The notes beneath the pieces were generated by a model. The model was not told the DNA's origin. It made no database searches and worked only from the letters and a program-made list of their open reading frames with translations. From Bradyrhizobium sp. CCBAU 53421 (lineage in GTDB: Bacteria; Pseudomonadota; Alphaproteobacteria; Rhizobiales; Xanthobacteraceae), in the NCBI RefSeq assembly GCF_015291625.1, contig NZ_CP030047.1, positions 4,526,001-4,590,000 of the forward strand: 64,000 nucleotides of DNA, read 5' to 3'. This document shows, one piece after another, positions 1 through 9,026 of the stretch (positions are counted from its first letter, which is position 1; each line of letters begins with the position of its first letter). A program made the position numbers and the translations under genes.

Positions 1-317
1 TGCAGCGGTTGCGGCTCAAGGCGGACGGACGGATCGTCGAATTGCGCGACGGGCAGGAAATCCCGCTCGTGCCGCACCCGGCCGAGGCGGCGATGCAGCC
101 TTCGACCTCGCAACCGGCCGTGCGCGATCTGCGCCGCCGCGCCCAGCTCACCCAGCTCGAATTCGCCGCCAAGCTCGGCGTGCCGGTTGAGACCATCCGC
201 AACTGGGAGCAGGGCAAGCGCGCCCCGCGAGGACCGGCCCGCGCGCTGCTCGCGGTGATCGCCCATTCACCGGAGACGGTGTTCGCCGCGCTGTCGAGCG
301 AGCCGACGGCGGCTTAA
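1..317 (+). CDS. XRE-family helix-turn-helix protein, 5' end outside window
   Basis: The reading frame is open to the left edge, so the start is probably outside the window; the first possible start inside is a TTG at 9. The C-terminal half is a Cro/C1-type HTH (RRRAQLTQLEFAAKLGVPVE then IRNWEQGKRAPRGPARALL), the arrangement seen in HigA/NadS-like antitoxins and short transcription regulators. No toxin partner is visible on this side; if there is one it lies upstream. The HTH call is firm, the antitoxin role is only a possibility. Confidence 0.75.
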   Translation, partial: QRLRLKADGRIVELRDGQEIPLVPHPAEAAMQPSTSQPAVRDLRRRAQLTQLEFAAKLGVPVETIRNWEQGKRAPRGPARALLAVIAHSPETVFAALSSEPTAA

Positions 318-356
318 ACTGGCGCGGCGTTCTTCGCCATCATTGCCGCAAACTCG

Positions 357-483
357 GTGTCGTCCCTGCGAAAGCAGGGACCCATACTCAGCGGCCCGTG
401 TTGTGAACGGGACTCGTCGTTCGAGCGTGGCGCAACAACACCGATCTGTGGTTATGGGGCCCTGTTTTCGCAGGGACGACACG
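357..483. repeat. Palindromic intergenic repeat (GTCGTCCCTGCGAAAGCAGGG family)
   Basis: The left arm begins GTGTCGTCCCTGCG at 357 and the right arm ends GCAGGGACGACAC at 483; they are inverted copies of about 30 bases around a dissimilar centre. Each arm also holds a small internal hairpin (CCCTGCGAAAGCAGGG). Together with bases 318-356 and 484-634 this is a gene-poor stretch. Open frames here read the same peptide start (SSLRKQGPI) on both strands, which shows they come from the palindrome and not from coding selection. Confidence 0.85.
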
Positions 484-634
484 GAGTGTGTTCACGATCG
501 GTGAGTCAAATTTCTCGAAGAGGGCGCAGGGAAAGCCGGGTGCCGATCGCTGCGTCATGGGACTTGCCAGCAAAGCGGTTTGGCCGTTTTAATCAAGGGA
601 TTGCAGCACGTTATTTTTGAACCGTGGATTTCCC

Positions 635-844
635 ATGAAGGCGATCGAGCAGATTATTGCCGGCTATGTATTGTTGAAGAATCGTCAAGCGCTGGAAGAG
701 CTCAGGGACCACCGCCAACGACTGTTGGACGGTGTTCAAGCCTACAGCGTCCCTGGCTTCAAGCCGTCGGTCGTGAATGACACGCTTCGCGAGGAGATCG
801 AGCTCATCGAAGCGGCTTTGGCTCGCTTCGACGGGGACGCATAA
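635..844 (+). CDS. Small conserved-looking hypothetical protein (69 aa)
   Basis: No family is recognised. The ATG at 635 is preferred over an in-frame TTG at 617; no strong Shine-Dalgarno is visible. The product is mostly helical in appearance (KAIEQIIAGYVLLKNRQALEELRDHRQRLL, split by a Gly/Pro stretch, then a second charged helix ending ALARFDGDA), soluble, with no signal peptide. It lies alone after a palindromic repeat, and the 142 bases behind it hold nothing I recognise. Confidence 0.5.
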   Translation: MKAIEQIIAGYVLLKNRQALEELRDHRQRLLDGVQAYSVPGFKPSVVNDTLREEIELIEAALARFDGDA

Positions 845-986
845 TTGCGACCGCGCGGAGCGTTTGCGGTGAAGGTCCCCAGGCTGCCTTAGGAGCGCCG
901 GCTTCTGCCGACGACAGCCTGATGGCGTCGCGACGGCGCGGGCGCCCGCGAGTGACCGGCGCGGGCCCGCGATGCGGTCACATCGA

Positions 987-1514
987 TCAGCCGCAGCAGG
1001 GCTGTTCGGCTTTCGGGGCGCAGCAGGATTGCTGCTCCCGCAGCCATCGGTCGCGCGGCTTGCAACTCGACGGACGCGCCGAGAGATAGACGCGGATCGC
1101 GGTGTCGCCGGCTTCCATGCGCTCCGCGCGATAGATTTGCATCGGCCGCACGCCGTCGCTCACCTCGAAGGTCAGCTTGGCCTGCGGATCGAAGCCGACG
1201 GCCTCATCGACCTTGCGGATGATCGCGAGGAATTTTCCAGCCGGCATGTGACCGCGGTTTTCCTCCTCGATGTCCCAGAGCTGAATGAAGGTCTCGCTCC
1301 AGCTCTCGGGGTTCGCGCCGCAATCGAGCCCTCTGAACGAGCCGGTCTTGACTTCGGTCACGTGATAGCTGGGGCGGACATCCCGGCCGTCGTAGCTGAA
1401 GATCAGCGGCTTCTCCTTGTGCGCCTCGAGGCTGGAAAGCAGCGCCGCAGCTGACAGCTCGTCCACCGGGAGCAGGGCGCCGACGAGCGATCGGGTATTG
1501 GCAAGCGTGTTCAT
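987..1514 (-). CDS. DUF6428-like protein of the arsenic locus
   Basis: A soluble protein of about 175 aa, transcribed away from arsR. I place it in the DUF6428 group, which is known mainly from arsenic loci; its biochemical role is not known to me. The last 15 residues are cysteine-rich (QQSCCAPKAEQPCCG): two vicinal pairs that could bind As(III) or another soft metal, which is inference. The ATG at 1514 is chosen; a second ATG at 1529 would add five residues. The short divergent spacer to arsR contains an inverted repeat, so both genes are probably under ArsR control. Confidence 0.7.
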   Translation of the reverse strand: MNTLANTRSLVGALLPVDELSAAALLSSLEAHKEKPLIFSYDGRDVRPSYHVTEVKTGSFRGLDCGANPESWSETFIQLWDIEEENRGHMPAGKFLAIIRKVDEAVGFDPQAKLTFEVSDGVRPMQIYRAERMEAGDTAIRVYLSARPSSCKPRDRWLREQQSCCAPKAEQPCCG

Positions 1515-1529
1515 GGCTGCTATCCTCAT

Positions 1530-1545
1530 TTCAATGATTGTTGAA
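1530..1545. promoter_or_regulatory. Candidate ArsR operator
   Basis: Inverted repeat TTCAA-TGATTG-TTGAA in the spacer between the DUF6428-like gene and arsR. Its place between divergent genes and its short arms fit an autoregulatory ArsR/SmtB operator. Assignment is by position only. Confidence 0.45.
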
Positions 1546-1563
1546 TTGTAGGATTATCGAAAG

Positions 1564-1923
1564 ATGGAGGAGCGTCAAGCCCGAACCGCCTTCGCCGCAC
1601 TGTCGCAGGAAACGCGGCTGCGGATCGTGCGGCTCTTGGTCCAGGCCGGTCCCGATGGAATGGCGGCAGGGGCGATTGCCGAGGCGGTCAATGTATCGCC
1701 ATCCAACGTCTCGTTCCATCTGAAGGACCTCGAGCATGCCGGCATGATCGTGCCGCGTCGTGAGGCGCGTTCGATCATCTACTCGGCGGATTTCACCGGT
1801 CTGCGCGATCTCATCGCCTTCCTGATGAAGGATTGCTGCGCGGGCCACCCGGAAATCTGCGCGCCGGCGCTCGCCGATGTTCAGTGCCGGCCCTCCACGG
1901 CCAAGAAGAAGGCGCGCGCCTGA
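1564..1923 (+). CDS. arsR: ArsR-family arsenic-responsive repressor
   Basis: A 119-aa winged-helix protein of the ArsR/SmtB family: helix 1 with LSQETRLRIVRLL, recognition helix SPSNVSFHLKDLEHAGMI (about residues 45-62), wing REARSIIYS. The As(III) site is probably at the C-terminal end, with cysteines 91, 92 and 99 (KDCCAGHPEIC), a layout like the C-terminal triad of Acidithiobacillus ArsR and unlike the E. coli helix-3 site. It is the first gene of a four-gene operon; its TGA overlaps the ATG of aqpS. It likely represses its own operon and the divergent DUF6428-like gene until As(III) binds. Confidence 0.92.
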   Translation: MEERQARTAFAALSQETRLRIVRLLVQAGPDGMAAGAIAEAVNVSPSNVSFHLKDLEHAGMIVPRREARSIIYSADFTGLRDLIAFLMKDCCAGHPEICAPALADVQCRPSTAKKKARA

Positions 1924-2609
1924 TGCCTGGCTTCGACCTGCCGCGGCGGCTCGTGGCCGAGGGCCTCGGCACCTTGCTTCTGGTCGCAACCGTCGTCGGC
2001 TCCGGCATCATGGCCGAGACCTTGACCAGGGACGTGGCGTTGGCGCTGCTCGGCAACACCCTTCCGACCGGCGCCATTCTGGTGGTGCTGATCACGATCC
2101 TCGGACCGATATCCGGCGCGCATTTCAATCCGGCGGTCACGCTGGTGTTCATGCTCAGGGGCGAACTCCGTCCACCGCACGCCGCGCAGTATCTCGCAGC
2201 GCAGGTGCTCGGCGGAATCCTCGGCGCAATGATTGCGCACGCCATGTTCGGCCTGCCGCTATTGGAGTTCTCGGCCAAGGCAAGGACGGGATTCCCGCAA
2301 TGGCTTGCCGAGTTCGTCGCGGCGTTCGGGCTGGTCGCAACGATCATCGGTGGCCTGCGGTTTCGTGAGGCCGCGATTCCGTGGCTGGTCGGGCTCTACA
2401 TCACGGCCGCGTACTGGTTCACCGCATCCACGTCTTTCGCCAATCCGGCGGTTGCCATCGCGCGGTCATTCACCAATACGTTCTCCGGCATCCGTCCGCA
2501 GGATCTGCCGGGATTTATCGTCGCCGAAATTCTCGGGGCCATGGTCGCGCTCGCACTGACGACATGGCTGTTGCGGCAGACCGAAACGAAGATGGAAGAA
2601 ATCCGATGA
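1923..2609 (+). CDS. aqpS: Aquaglyceroporin of the arsenic operon (AqpS type)
   Basis: A 228-aa major intrinsic protein with six predicted membrane segments and two NPA boxes, HFNPAVT near residue 66 and FANPAVAIARSFTN near residue 177. In Sinorhizobium meliloti the arsR-aqpS-arsC order is known, and AqpS lets As(III) made by ArsC leave the cell down its gradient. The order here is the same, which is the main reason for the symbol. The start at 1923 overlaps the arsR stop (TGATG); a longer frame starting upstream runs inside arsR and is not needed. The gene ends by ATGA overlap with arsC. Confidence 0.9.
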   Translation: MPGFDLPRRLVAEGLGTLLLVATVVGSGIMAETLTRDVALALLGNTLPTGAILVVLITILGPISGAHFNPAVTLVFMLRGELRPPHAAQYLAAQVLGGILGAMIAHAMFGLPLLEFSAKARTGFPQWLAEFVAAFGLVATIIGGLRFREAAIPWLVGLYITAAYWFTASTSFANPAVAIARSFTNTFSGIRPQDLPGFIVAEILGAMVALALTTWLLRQTETKMEEIR

Positions 2610-3028
2610 CGATCACGATCTACCACAATCCCGATTGCGGGACGTCGCGCAACACCCTGGCCATGATCCGCCAAAGCGGGGAGGAGCCCGAGATCGTCGA
2701 ATATCTCAAGACGCCGCCTTCGCACGACACGCTGGTCTCGCTGATCGCTGCGATGGGTATGACACCGCGCGCGCTGCTGCGCGAGAAGGGCACGCCCTAT
2801 GCCGCGCTCGATCTCGCCAATCCGAAATGGAGCGACGACGAATTGATCGACTTCATGATGGCGCATCCGATCCTGATCAACCGGCCGATCGTGGTCTCGC
2901 CCAAGGGGGTGAAGCTGTGCCGGCCGTCCGAGGCCGTGCTTGATCTTCTCGCCACTGACATTGGCCAATTCGTCAAGGAAGACGGAGAAGTGGTTCCACC
3001 CCGGACGTCGGGTGCGCGCGCCGGATGA
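2606..3028 (+). CDS. arsC: Arsenate reductase, glutaredoxin-dependent type
   Basis: A 140-aa ArsC of the glutaredoxin/thioredoxin-fold class: N-terminal YHNPDCGTSRNTL with catalytic Cys11, then the conserved block LINRPIVVSPKGVKLCRPSE with arginines that hold the oxyanion. It reduces arsenate to arsenite with glutathione and glutaredoxin. The start ATG at 2606 overlaps the aqpS stop, and the stop overlaps the next ATG, so translation coupling along the operon is likely. The C-terminal tail (PPRTSGARAG) is slightly longer than usual. Confidence 0.95.
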   Translation: MTITIYHNPDCGTSRNTLAMIRQSGEEPEIVEYLKTPPSHDTLVSLIAAMGMTPRALLREKGTPYAALDLANPKWSDDELIDFMMAHPILINRPIVVSPKGVKLCRPSEAVLDLLATDIGQFVKEDGEVVPPRTSGARAG

Positions 3029-4191
3029 GCCGCCGTGCAGACAATGTCCTGATCGTCGCGCTCGGGACCACGCAAACCCTGGCCTGGGCGTCGAGCTACT
3101 ATCTGCCCGCGATTCTCGCGGACCCGATTGCGCGCGACCTCGGCATATCCACGAACTGGCTGTTCGCCGCGTTCTCGATGGCGCTGGTGATCTCAGGACT
3201 GCTCGGTCCGCGCGTCGGCCGCCAGATCGACCGCATGGGCGGCCGCGAAGTGCTTTGCGCCTCCAATCTGATTCTGGCATCCGGCCTGATCCTGCTCGGG
3301 CTTTCTCAGGGCGTCGTTCTGATGGCTGTGAGCTGGCTATTGCTCGGCGTCGGCATGGGCCTCGGCCTTTATGATGCGGCGTTCGCCGCGCTTGGGCGGA
3401 TCTACGGCAACAGCGCGCGCCGCTCCATCACGGGCATTACCCTGATCGCGGGATTTGCCAGCACGATCGGCTGGCCGCTCACCGCGTGGGGCCTCGCAAC
3501 CATCGGCTGGCGCTGGACCTGCTTCGGCTGGGCGGCGGCGCACATCCTGATTTGCCTGCCGCTCAACGCCTTCATGGTCCCCAAGCTGAAGAGCGAGCAC
3601 CGGATCGCAGCCGACGCGCCGAAACCGCATATCCCAATCGACCGCGCGATGGTGCTGCTGGCCTTTGCCTTCGCGGCCGCCTGGAGCGTCACGTCGGCGA
3701 TGGCGGTTCACTTGCCGCGAATTCTTGAGTCGTTGGGCGCGACGCAAACCCAGGCGATCGCGGCGGGTGCATTAATCGGCCCGGCGCAGGTGGCGGCGCG
3801 CATTGTCGAAGCGAGCCTGTTGAAGCGCTTCCACCCACTCTGGTCGGCGCGGCTCGCCTGCATCACGCATCCCTTGGGAGCCTGCGTCATCGGCCTGTTC
3901 GGCGGAGGCTTCGCCGGCATCTTCGCGCTGCTGCATGGCGCCGGAAACGGCATCCTGACGATCGCGCGCGGCACGCTGCCGCTCGCGATCTTCGGTCCAA
4001 AGGATTACGGCTACCGGTTGGGGCTGCTCGGCGCGCCGTCGCGATTGTCCCAGGCGATCGCGCCCCTGCTATTCGGTTTCCTGATCTCACCGCTCGGCGG
4101 CTATACGCTCGCGGTCACATCGGCGCTCAGCCTAGCCGCGCTGCTGGCGTTGTTCGCACTCAAGGCCGAACCGCAGGCCCCCTCGCTGTAG
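3025..4191 (+). CDS. MFS transporter, fourth gene of the arsenic operon
   Basis: A 388-aa major facilitator protein with about twelve membrane segments and the family loop GRQIDRMGGREVL after helix 2. It starts at an ATG that overlaps the arsC stop by four bases, so it belongs to the arsenic operon. MFS proteins in such operons export arsenite (ArsK) or arseno-sugar phosphates (ArsJ, normally with a GAPDH gene, which is absent here). I cannot assign it to either. The last 32 bases overlap, tail to tail, the end of the LysR gene on the other strand. Confidence 0.8.
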   Translation: MSRRADNVLIVALGTTQTLAWASSYYLPAILADPIARDLGISTNWLFAAFSMALVISGLLGPRVGRQIDRMGGREVLCASNLILASGLILLGLSQGVVLMAVSWLLLGVGMGLGLYDAAFAALGRIYGNSARRSITGITLIAGFASTIGWPLTAWGLATIGWRWTCFGWAAAHILICLPLNAFMVPKLKSEHRIAADAPKPHIPIDRAMVLLAFAFAAAWSVTSAMAVHLPRILESLGATQTQAIAAGALIGPAQVAARIVEASLLKRFHPLWSARLACITHPLGACVIGLFGGGFAGIFALLHGAGNGILTIARGTLPLAIFGPKDYGYRLGLLGAPSRLSQAIAPLLFGFLISPLGGYTLAVTSALSLAALLALFALKAEPQAPSL

Positions 4192-5068
4192 CGTCGCGCC
4201 CTTTCATCCGCCGAACCGTTTCGATGAAGGCCTTGATGATCGGGGAGTGGCCGCGCCCGCTGTGATGGGCGATGCTGTACTGGGTCTTGATGGTGCGGTC
4301 GCTGATCTCGAGCGCGCGCAGGTTCGGGTGCGGCACGAATTCGAAGTCGGCGACCACGCTGATGCCGAGGCCGCGCTCGACCGCCTTCCAGACGCCCTCG
4401 CGGCTCTCGATCTCGAACACCGGCTCGATGCTGATGCCCTCGGCCTGCATCGTCGCCTCGAAGGCGCGCCGGGTGGTCGAGCCGCGTTCGCGCAGCACGA
4501 TCGGCTGGTCGGCCAGCTCGCGCAGTTTCACCGATTTCCGCTTGAACCAGGAATGGTCGCGGTTGACGAACACGATCACGCGGTGGGTGCGGTAGGGGAT
4601 CATGGTGACGCGCGGATCCTCCGGCACTTCCGCCAGGATCGCGACGTCGGCCTCGAAGTCGACGATGTGGCGAAGCGTGCGTTCGGAATTGCCGAGCAGG
4701 GTCGAGATCTGCACCTCGGGATGATCGCGCTTGAACGCGGCGATGATCTCGGTGGCGTGAAACGGCCCGACGGTTGCGACCCGCAAATGGCCCTTGGTCG
4801 CCTTTCCATGCGCGGCCAATAGCTCGTGCGCCTCGTCGCAGAACGTCATGATGCCGCGGGTGATCTCGAACAGCGCGCTGCCTGCCTCGGTGAGCTCGGT
4901 GTGCCGCGGCTTGCGGATCAGAAGCTCGACGCCGTAGGTCTCCTCCAGCTCCTTGACCTGGATAGTCAGCGTCGGCTGCCCGACATTGAGCACGCGCGAG
5001 GCCGCGGTGAAGCCGCCATGGGCGGCGACCGCATGGAAGGCGCGCAGCTGGCTGAACACTATTGACAT
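4160..5068 (-). CDS. LysR-family regulator, likely of the phosphonate operon
   Basis: A 302-aa LTTR: N-terminal winged HTH (FSQLRAFHAVAAHGGFTAASR, then GQPTLTIQVKELEE) followed by a two-lobed effector domain. The ATG at 5068 is used because it gives the standard N-terminus; an upstream frame would add 33 atypical residues across the promoter. It is divergent from the alcohol dehydrogenase-phnA-phnY genes, as LysR regulators of aminoethylphosphonate pathways usually are, so the effector may be a phosphonate or phosphonoacetaldehyde (inference). A TATTGA-N5-TCAATA palindrome covers its own start codon, which suggests autorepression. Confidence 0.88.
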   Translation of the reverse strand: MSIVFSQLRAFHAVAAHGGFTAASRVLNVGQPTLTIQVKELEETYGVELLIRKPRHTELTEAGSALFEITRGIMTFCDEAHELLAAHGKATKGHLRVATVGPFHATEIIAAFKRDHPEVQISTLLGNSERTLRHIVDFEADVAILAEVPEDPRVTMIPYRTHRVIVFVNRDHSWFKRKSVKLRELADQPIVLRERGSTTRRAFEATMQAEGISIEPVFEIESREGVWKAVERGLGISVVADFEFVPHPNLRALEISDRTIKTQYSIAHHSGRGHSPIIKAFIETVRRMKGRDATARGPAVRP

Positions 5069-5076
5069 AATCAATA
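5060..5076. promoter_or_regulatory. Candidate LysR operator
   Basis: A perfect inverted repeat TATTGA-CATAA-TCAATA lies on the LysR start codon. A second TCAATAG at 5101-5107 repeats the one at 5071-5077 exactly 30 bases on, about three helical turns, the spacing expected for a LysR tetramer covering recall and activation sites before the operon start at 5149. Confidence 0.55.
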
Positions 5077-5148
5077 GAACGCATCCGTAGAATGAATTTG
5101 TCAATAGCAGCCGGCGCCGTACCTTCGCGCCAAATGGAGGACGCGTGG

Positions 5149-6279
5149 ATGGCCTGGACTTATTCAAACCCGGTAAGAGTTGAATTCGGAGCCGACAGCT
5201 TCGACAAATTACCGGCGCTGATCGGCAAGCGCGCCTATGCGCTCGTGACCTACAGCGAGCCGTTCTTCGACGAACTCGAGCGGCGGCTGCGCGCGGCGGC
5301 GGGCGCTTCCGTCCTGACCATCCGCGATGTTGCGCCCAATCCGGACTATCGCCTGCTCACCGAGCAGACCGCGCGCTTTGCCGGGCTCGCCAAACAGCCC
5401 GAGGTGATCGTCGCGCTCGGCGGCGGCTCGGTGATCGATTCCGCAAAAGTGTTCGCTGCGGCCGGCGGCGACTTCTCGACCGTCAAAACCTATCTGGAGA
5501 CGCAGCAGGGCGCCGAGCGGCTTTCGGCGATCCCGATCATCGCGGTGCCGACCACCGCCGGCACCGGCAGCGAGGTGACGTGCTGGGGCACTGTGTGGGA
5601 CGAGGCCAGTGGCAAGAAATACTCGCTGGCGCGTCCGTCGCTCTATCCGACCCATGCGGTGATCGATCCGCGCCTGATGCTCGGCAAGCCGCAGCTTCTC
5701 ACCATCAGCACCGGGCTCGACGCGCTGTCGCATGCGCTGGAGAGCATCTGGAACGTCAACAACAATCCGGTGTCGGCCAACCATGCGGTGGCGGCGGCGC
5801 GCGGCGTTCTCGACGTGCTGCCCAAGCTCGCCAATGATCTCGGCAATCTCGAGCTGCGCAGCCGCATGGCGCAGGCGGCACTGTTTGCGGGGCTGGCGTT
5901 CTCCAACACCAAGACGGCGATCGCGCATTCGCTGTCCTATCCGATCACGCTACGGCACGGCGTGCAGCACGGCATTGCGTGCTCGTTCTCGCTCCCGATG
6001 GTGCTGCGCAGCGTCAAGGGGACGGGCGGTCTCTGCGAGGACAGCTTGAAGCAGATCTTCAGCGCCGACCTGGCGCGGGCCGCCGACGATCTCGAGGATT
6101 TCATGGCGCGGCTCGGCATCTCCTGCAATCCGGCCGCCTACAGGATCGAGCGCAGCGAGTGGCACGCGCTGATCGCGGACTCGCTTGAGGGCGAGCGCGG
6201 CCGCAACTTCCTGGGCTCGAAGGAACGGCTGATCGAGGCATCGCAGACGCTGCGCATGCCGAGCGCGGCGAGCGCGTGA
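5149..6279 (+). CDS. Iron-type alcohol dehydrogenase, probable phosphonoacetaldehyde/hydroxyethylphosphonate oxidoreductase
   Basis: A 376-aa group III (iron-containing) alcohol dehydrogenase. Visible features: the nucleotide-binding GGGSVIDSAK, PTTAGTGSEVT, and the four metal ligands Asp191, His195, His260 and His274. The closest functional group I know is the phosphonoacetaldehyde reductases (PhpC/FomC type), which interconvert phosphonoacetaldehyde and 2-hydroxyethylphosphonate. Start 5149 is set by GGAGG at 5136-5140; the frame itself opens at 5092. It is the first gene of an operon with phnA and phnY, which consume phosphonoacetate and phosphonoacetaldehyde, so oxidation of hydroxyethylphosphonate into the pathway is the natural reading. 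Enzyme family is firm, substrate is inference. Confidence 0.85.
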   Translation: MAWTYSNPVRVEFGADSFDKLPALIGKRAYALVTYSEPFFDELERRLRAAAGASVLTIRDVAPNPDYRLLTEQTARFAGLAKQPEVIVALGGGSVIDSAKVFAAAGGDFSTVKTYLETQQGAERLSAIPIIAVPTTAGTGSEVTCWGTVWDEASGKKYSLARPSLYPTHAVIDPRLMLGKPQLLTISTGLDALSHALESIWNVNNNPVSANHAVAAARGVLDVLPKLANDLGNLELRSRMAQAALFAGLAFSNTKTAIAHSLSYPITLRHGVQHGIACSFSLPMVLRSVKGTGGLCEDSLKQIFSADLARAADDLEDFMARLGISCNPAAYRIERSEWHALIADSLEGERGRNFLGSKERLIEASQTLRMPSAASA

Positions 6280-6307
6280 CGACGGCGCGGCGACAAGGAG
6301 AGACATC

Positions 6308-7552
6308 ATGCAAGACAACCGAAAGATCATCGCCGTCAACGGGCGCAGCTACGACGCGCCGACGCGGCCGACGGTCGTGATCTGCCTCGACGGCTCGGAG
6401 CCCGGCTATATCGAGCAGGCGATCGAGGCCGGCGTGGCGCCGACCTTCGCGCGCTTCATGAAGGAGGGCGCGCATGTCCATGCCGCCAGCGTGATCCCGA
6501 GCTTCACCAACCCGAACAACCTCTCGATAATCACCGGACGGCCGCCCGCGGTGCACGGCATCACCGGCAATTATTTCTACGACACGGCGAGCAATGCCGA
6601 GGTCATGATGAACGATCCGAAATTCCTGCGCGCGCCGACCATTCTGGCCGGTGTCCATGACGCCGGTTACAAGGTCGCCGCCGTCACCGCCAAGGACAAG
6701 CTGCGCACGTTGCTGGCTTTCGGGCTCGACTATGCGAGCGGCCGCGCCATCGCATTCTCGTCGGAGAAGGCCGACCAGGCCACCAGAGCCGCTAACGGCA
6801 TCGACAATGTGCTCGACTTCGTCGGCCTGCCGCTGCCCGAGGTCTACTCGGCCGACCTGTCGCGCTTCGTGTTCGCGGCCGGCGTCAAGCTGGTCGAGCG
6901 CTATCGTCCGGACCTGATGTACCTGTCAACCACCGACTACATCCAGCACAAGGTCGGGCTCGGCACCAAGATCGCCAACGATTTCTACGCGATGATCGAC
7001 GGCTATCTCGCCAGGCTCGACGCGCTCGGCTGCAACATCGTGGCGACCGCCGATCACGGCATGAACGACAAGTTCTTGCCCGACGGCAGGCCAGACGTGA
7101 TCTACCTCCAGGACGTCATGGACGACTGGACGGGCAAGGGCGCCGCGCGCGTGATCCTGCCGATCACCGATCCCTATGTCGCCCATCACGGCTCGCTCGG
7201 CTCGTTCGCGACGATCTATACTCCCGCGGCCGCCGACGTCGACACGCTGCTGATGCGGCTACGCGACATCAAGGGCATCGAGGTGGCGCTGCCGCGCAAC
7301 GATGCCTGCGCCAGGTTCGAGCTGCCGCCGGACCGGATCGGCGACATCGTCGTGATCTCGACCAGGCACAAGGTGCTCGGCACCAGCGAGTCTCGCCACG
7401 ATCTGTCCGGGTTGACCGAGCCGCTGCGCTCGCATGGCGGGCTGACCGAGCAGCGGGTGCCGCTGATCGCCAACCGCAGGATCGCGCTGCCGGCCGGTCA
7501 CGCCTTGCGCAACTTCGACGCCTTCGACGTCGCGCTGAACCGCATCCAGTGA
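6308..7552 (+). CDS. phnA: Phosphonoacetate hydrolase
   Basis: A 414-aa alkaline phosphatase-superfamily enzyme that splits phosphonoacetate into acetate and phosphate. The di-zinc site can be read: Asp28 ([10 protein letters not shown]), nucleophile Thr67 (PSFTNPNN), the TTDYIQHK block, TADHGMND, and SHGGLTEQ near the C-terminus, matching the layout of the S. meliloti enzyme. Length is normal. A good Shine-Dalgarno (AAGGAG at 6295-6300) precedes the ATG. The gene follows the alcohol dehydrogenase by 28 bases and precedes phnY by 25, so it is co-transcribed. Cytoplasmic. Confidence 0.94.
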   Translation: MQDNRKIIAVNGRSYDAPTRPTVVICLDGSEPGYIEQAIEAGVAPTFARFMKEGAHVHAASVIPSFTNPNNLSIITGRPPAVHGITGNYFYDTASNAEVMMNDPKFLRAPTILAGVHDAGYKVAAVTAKDKLRTLLAFGLDYASGRAIAFSSEKADQATRAANGIDNVLDFVGLPLPEVYSADLSRFVFAAGVKLVERYRPDLMYLSTTDYIQHKVGLGTKIANDFYAMIDGYLARLDALGCNIVATADHGMNDKFLPDGRPDVIYLQDVMDDWTGKGAARVILPITDPYVAHHGSLGSFATIYTPAAADVDTLLMRLRDIKGIEVALPRNDACARFELPPDRIGDIVVISTRHKVLGTSESRHDLSGLTEPLRSHGGLTEQRVPLIANRRIALPAGHALRNFDAFDVALNRIQ

Positions 7553-7577
7553 CATCCCGGACCTTAAGGACACCACC

Positions 7578-9026
7578 ATGAACATCCAGAGCCCGGCCGT
7601 TCGTCATGAGCAGATGCGGATCGCAGGCAGCCTCGTCGACACTGACGAGCATGTCGAGGTCTTCAATCCCTATACCAACAAGGTGGTCGGCACAGTGCCG
7701 GCGGCCCGCCCCGAGCATGTGCGCAGCGCGTTTGCCAGGGCGGCGGCATTCAAGCCGAAGCTGACGCGCTACGAGCGCCAGCGCATCCTGCTGCGCACCG
7801 CCGAGATTTTGGCGGGCCGCAAGGAGGAGTTCGCGCGGCTGATCACCGCCGAATCCGGGCTGTGCTGGAAGGACTCGCTCTACGAGGCCGGCCGCGCCTA
7901 CGACGTCTACTCGTTCGCCGGGCAGCTTGCGATCCAGGACGACGGCGAGACATTCTCCTGCGACATCAGCCCGCAGGGCAAGGCGCGCAAGATCTTCACG
8001 ACGCGCACGCCGCTGCTCGGCGCGATCTCGGCGATCACGCCGTTCAACCATCCGCTCAACATGGTGAGCCACAAGATCGCGCCCGCGATCGCGACCAACA
8101 ACCGCGTGGTGCTGAAGCCTACCGAGCTGACGCCGCTGACCGCGCTCGCGCTCGCCGACGTGCTGTACGAGGCCGGGCTGCCGCCGGAGATGCTGTCGGT
8201 GGTGACGGGCAATCCGCATTCGATGGGTGATGCGATGATCACCGATCCGGACGCCGATCTCGTGACCTTTACCGGCTCGGTCAGGGTCGGCAAGCACATC
8301 GCCGACCGGGCGGGCTACAAGCGCCTGGTGCTCGAGCTCGGCGGCAACGATCCCCTGATCGTGATGGAGGACGCCGACCTCGAGAAGGCGGCCGAGCTCG
8401 CGGTCATCGGCGCGACCAGGAATTCCGGCCAGCGCTGCACGGCGGTGAAGCGCATCCTCTGCGTCGAGGCGGTTGCCGACGATTTCGCTGCGCTGGTGCT
8501 GAAGAAGACGCGCACCCTGAAGTGCGGCGATCCGATGGACCCGACGGTCGATGTGGGCACGGTGATCCATGAGGGCGCGGCGAAGGAATTCGAGCGCCGC
8601 GTCAACGCGGCCGTTGCCGACGGCGCCGAGCTCCTGCACGGCAACGATCGCAACGGCGCGCTGTATCCGCCGACGGTGGTCGACCGGATTCCCTACACCA
8701 CCGAGCTGGTGATGCAGGAGACGTTCGGGCCGGTCATTCCGATCATCCGCGTGCCCAACGACATCGAGAGCGTGATCCGGATATCGAATGCGACCGCATT
8801 CGGCCTGTCGTCCGGCGTCTGCACCAACCGGCTCGACTACATCACGCGGTTCGTCAACGAGCTCGATGTCGGCACCGTCAACGTCTGGGAAGTGCCAGGC
8901 TACCGGATCGAGATGTCGCCGTTCGGCGGGATCAAGGACTCCGGCCTTGGCTACAAGGAAGGCGTGCAGGAGGCGATCAAGAGCTTCACCAACGTCAAGA
9001 CCTATTCGCTGCCCTGGCCGGTGTAG
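7578..9026 (+). CDS. phnY: Phosphonoacetaldehyde dehydrogenase
   Basis: A 482-aa NAD-dependent aldehyde dehydrogenase that oxidises phosphonoacetaldehyde to phosphonoacetate, the substrate of PhnA. Catalytic Cys287 lies in [11 protein letters not shown], the general-base region is LELGGNDPL, and the NAD-binding TFTGSVRVG is present. The basic/aromatic signature [20 protein letters not shown] is typical of the PhnY clade. Adjacent phnA supports the symbol strongly. A spacer of 93 bases to the MFS gene leaves room for an internal promoter, though none is obvious. Confidence 0.92.
   Translation: MNIQSPAVRHEQMRIAGSLVDTDEHVEVFNPYTNKVVGTVPAARPEHVRSAFARAAAFKPKLTRYERQRILLRTAEILAGRKEEFARLITAESGLCWKDSLYEAGRAYDVYSFAGQLAIQDDGETFSCDISPQGKARKIFTTRTPLLGAISAITPFNHPLNMVSHKIAPAIATNNRVVLKPTELTPLTALALADVLYEAGLPPEMLSVVTGNPHSMGDAMITDPDADLVTFTGSVRVGKHIADRAGYKRLVLELGGNDPLIVMEDADLEKAAELAVIGATRNSGQRCTAVKRILCVEAVADDFAALVLKKTRTLKCGDPMDPTVDVGTVIHEGAAKEFERRVNAAVADGAELLHGNDRNGALYPPTVVDRIPYTTELVMQETFGPVIPIIRVPNDIESVIRISNATAFGLSSGVCTNRLDYITRFVNELDVGTVNVWEVPGYRIEMSPFGGIKDSGLGYKEGVQEAIKSFTNVKTYSLPWPV

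Noticed and set aside
357..620. Two open frames on opposite strands beginning with the same peptide
   Set aside because: They are both produced by the palindromic repeat; the peptide repeats on the two strands and there is no ribosome site.
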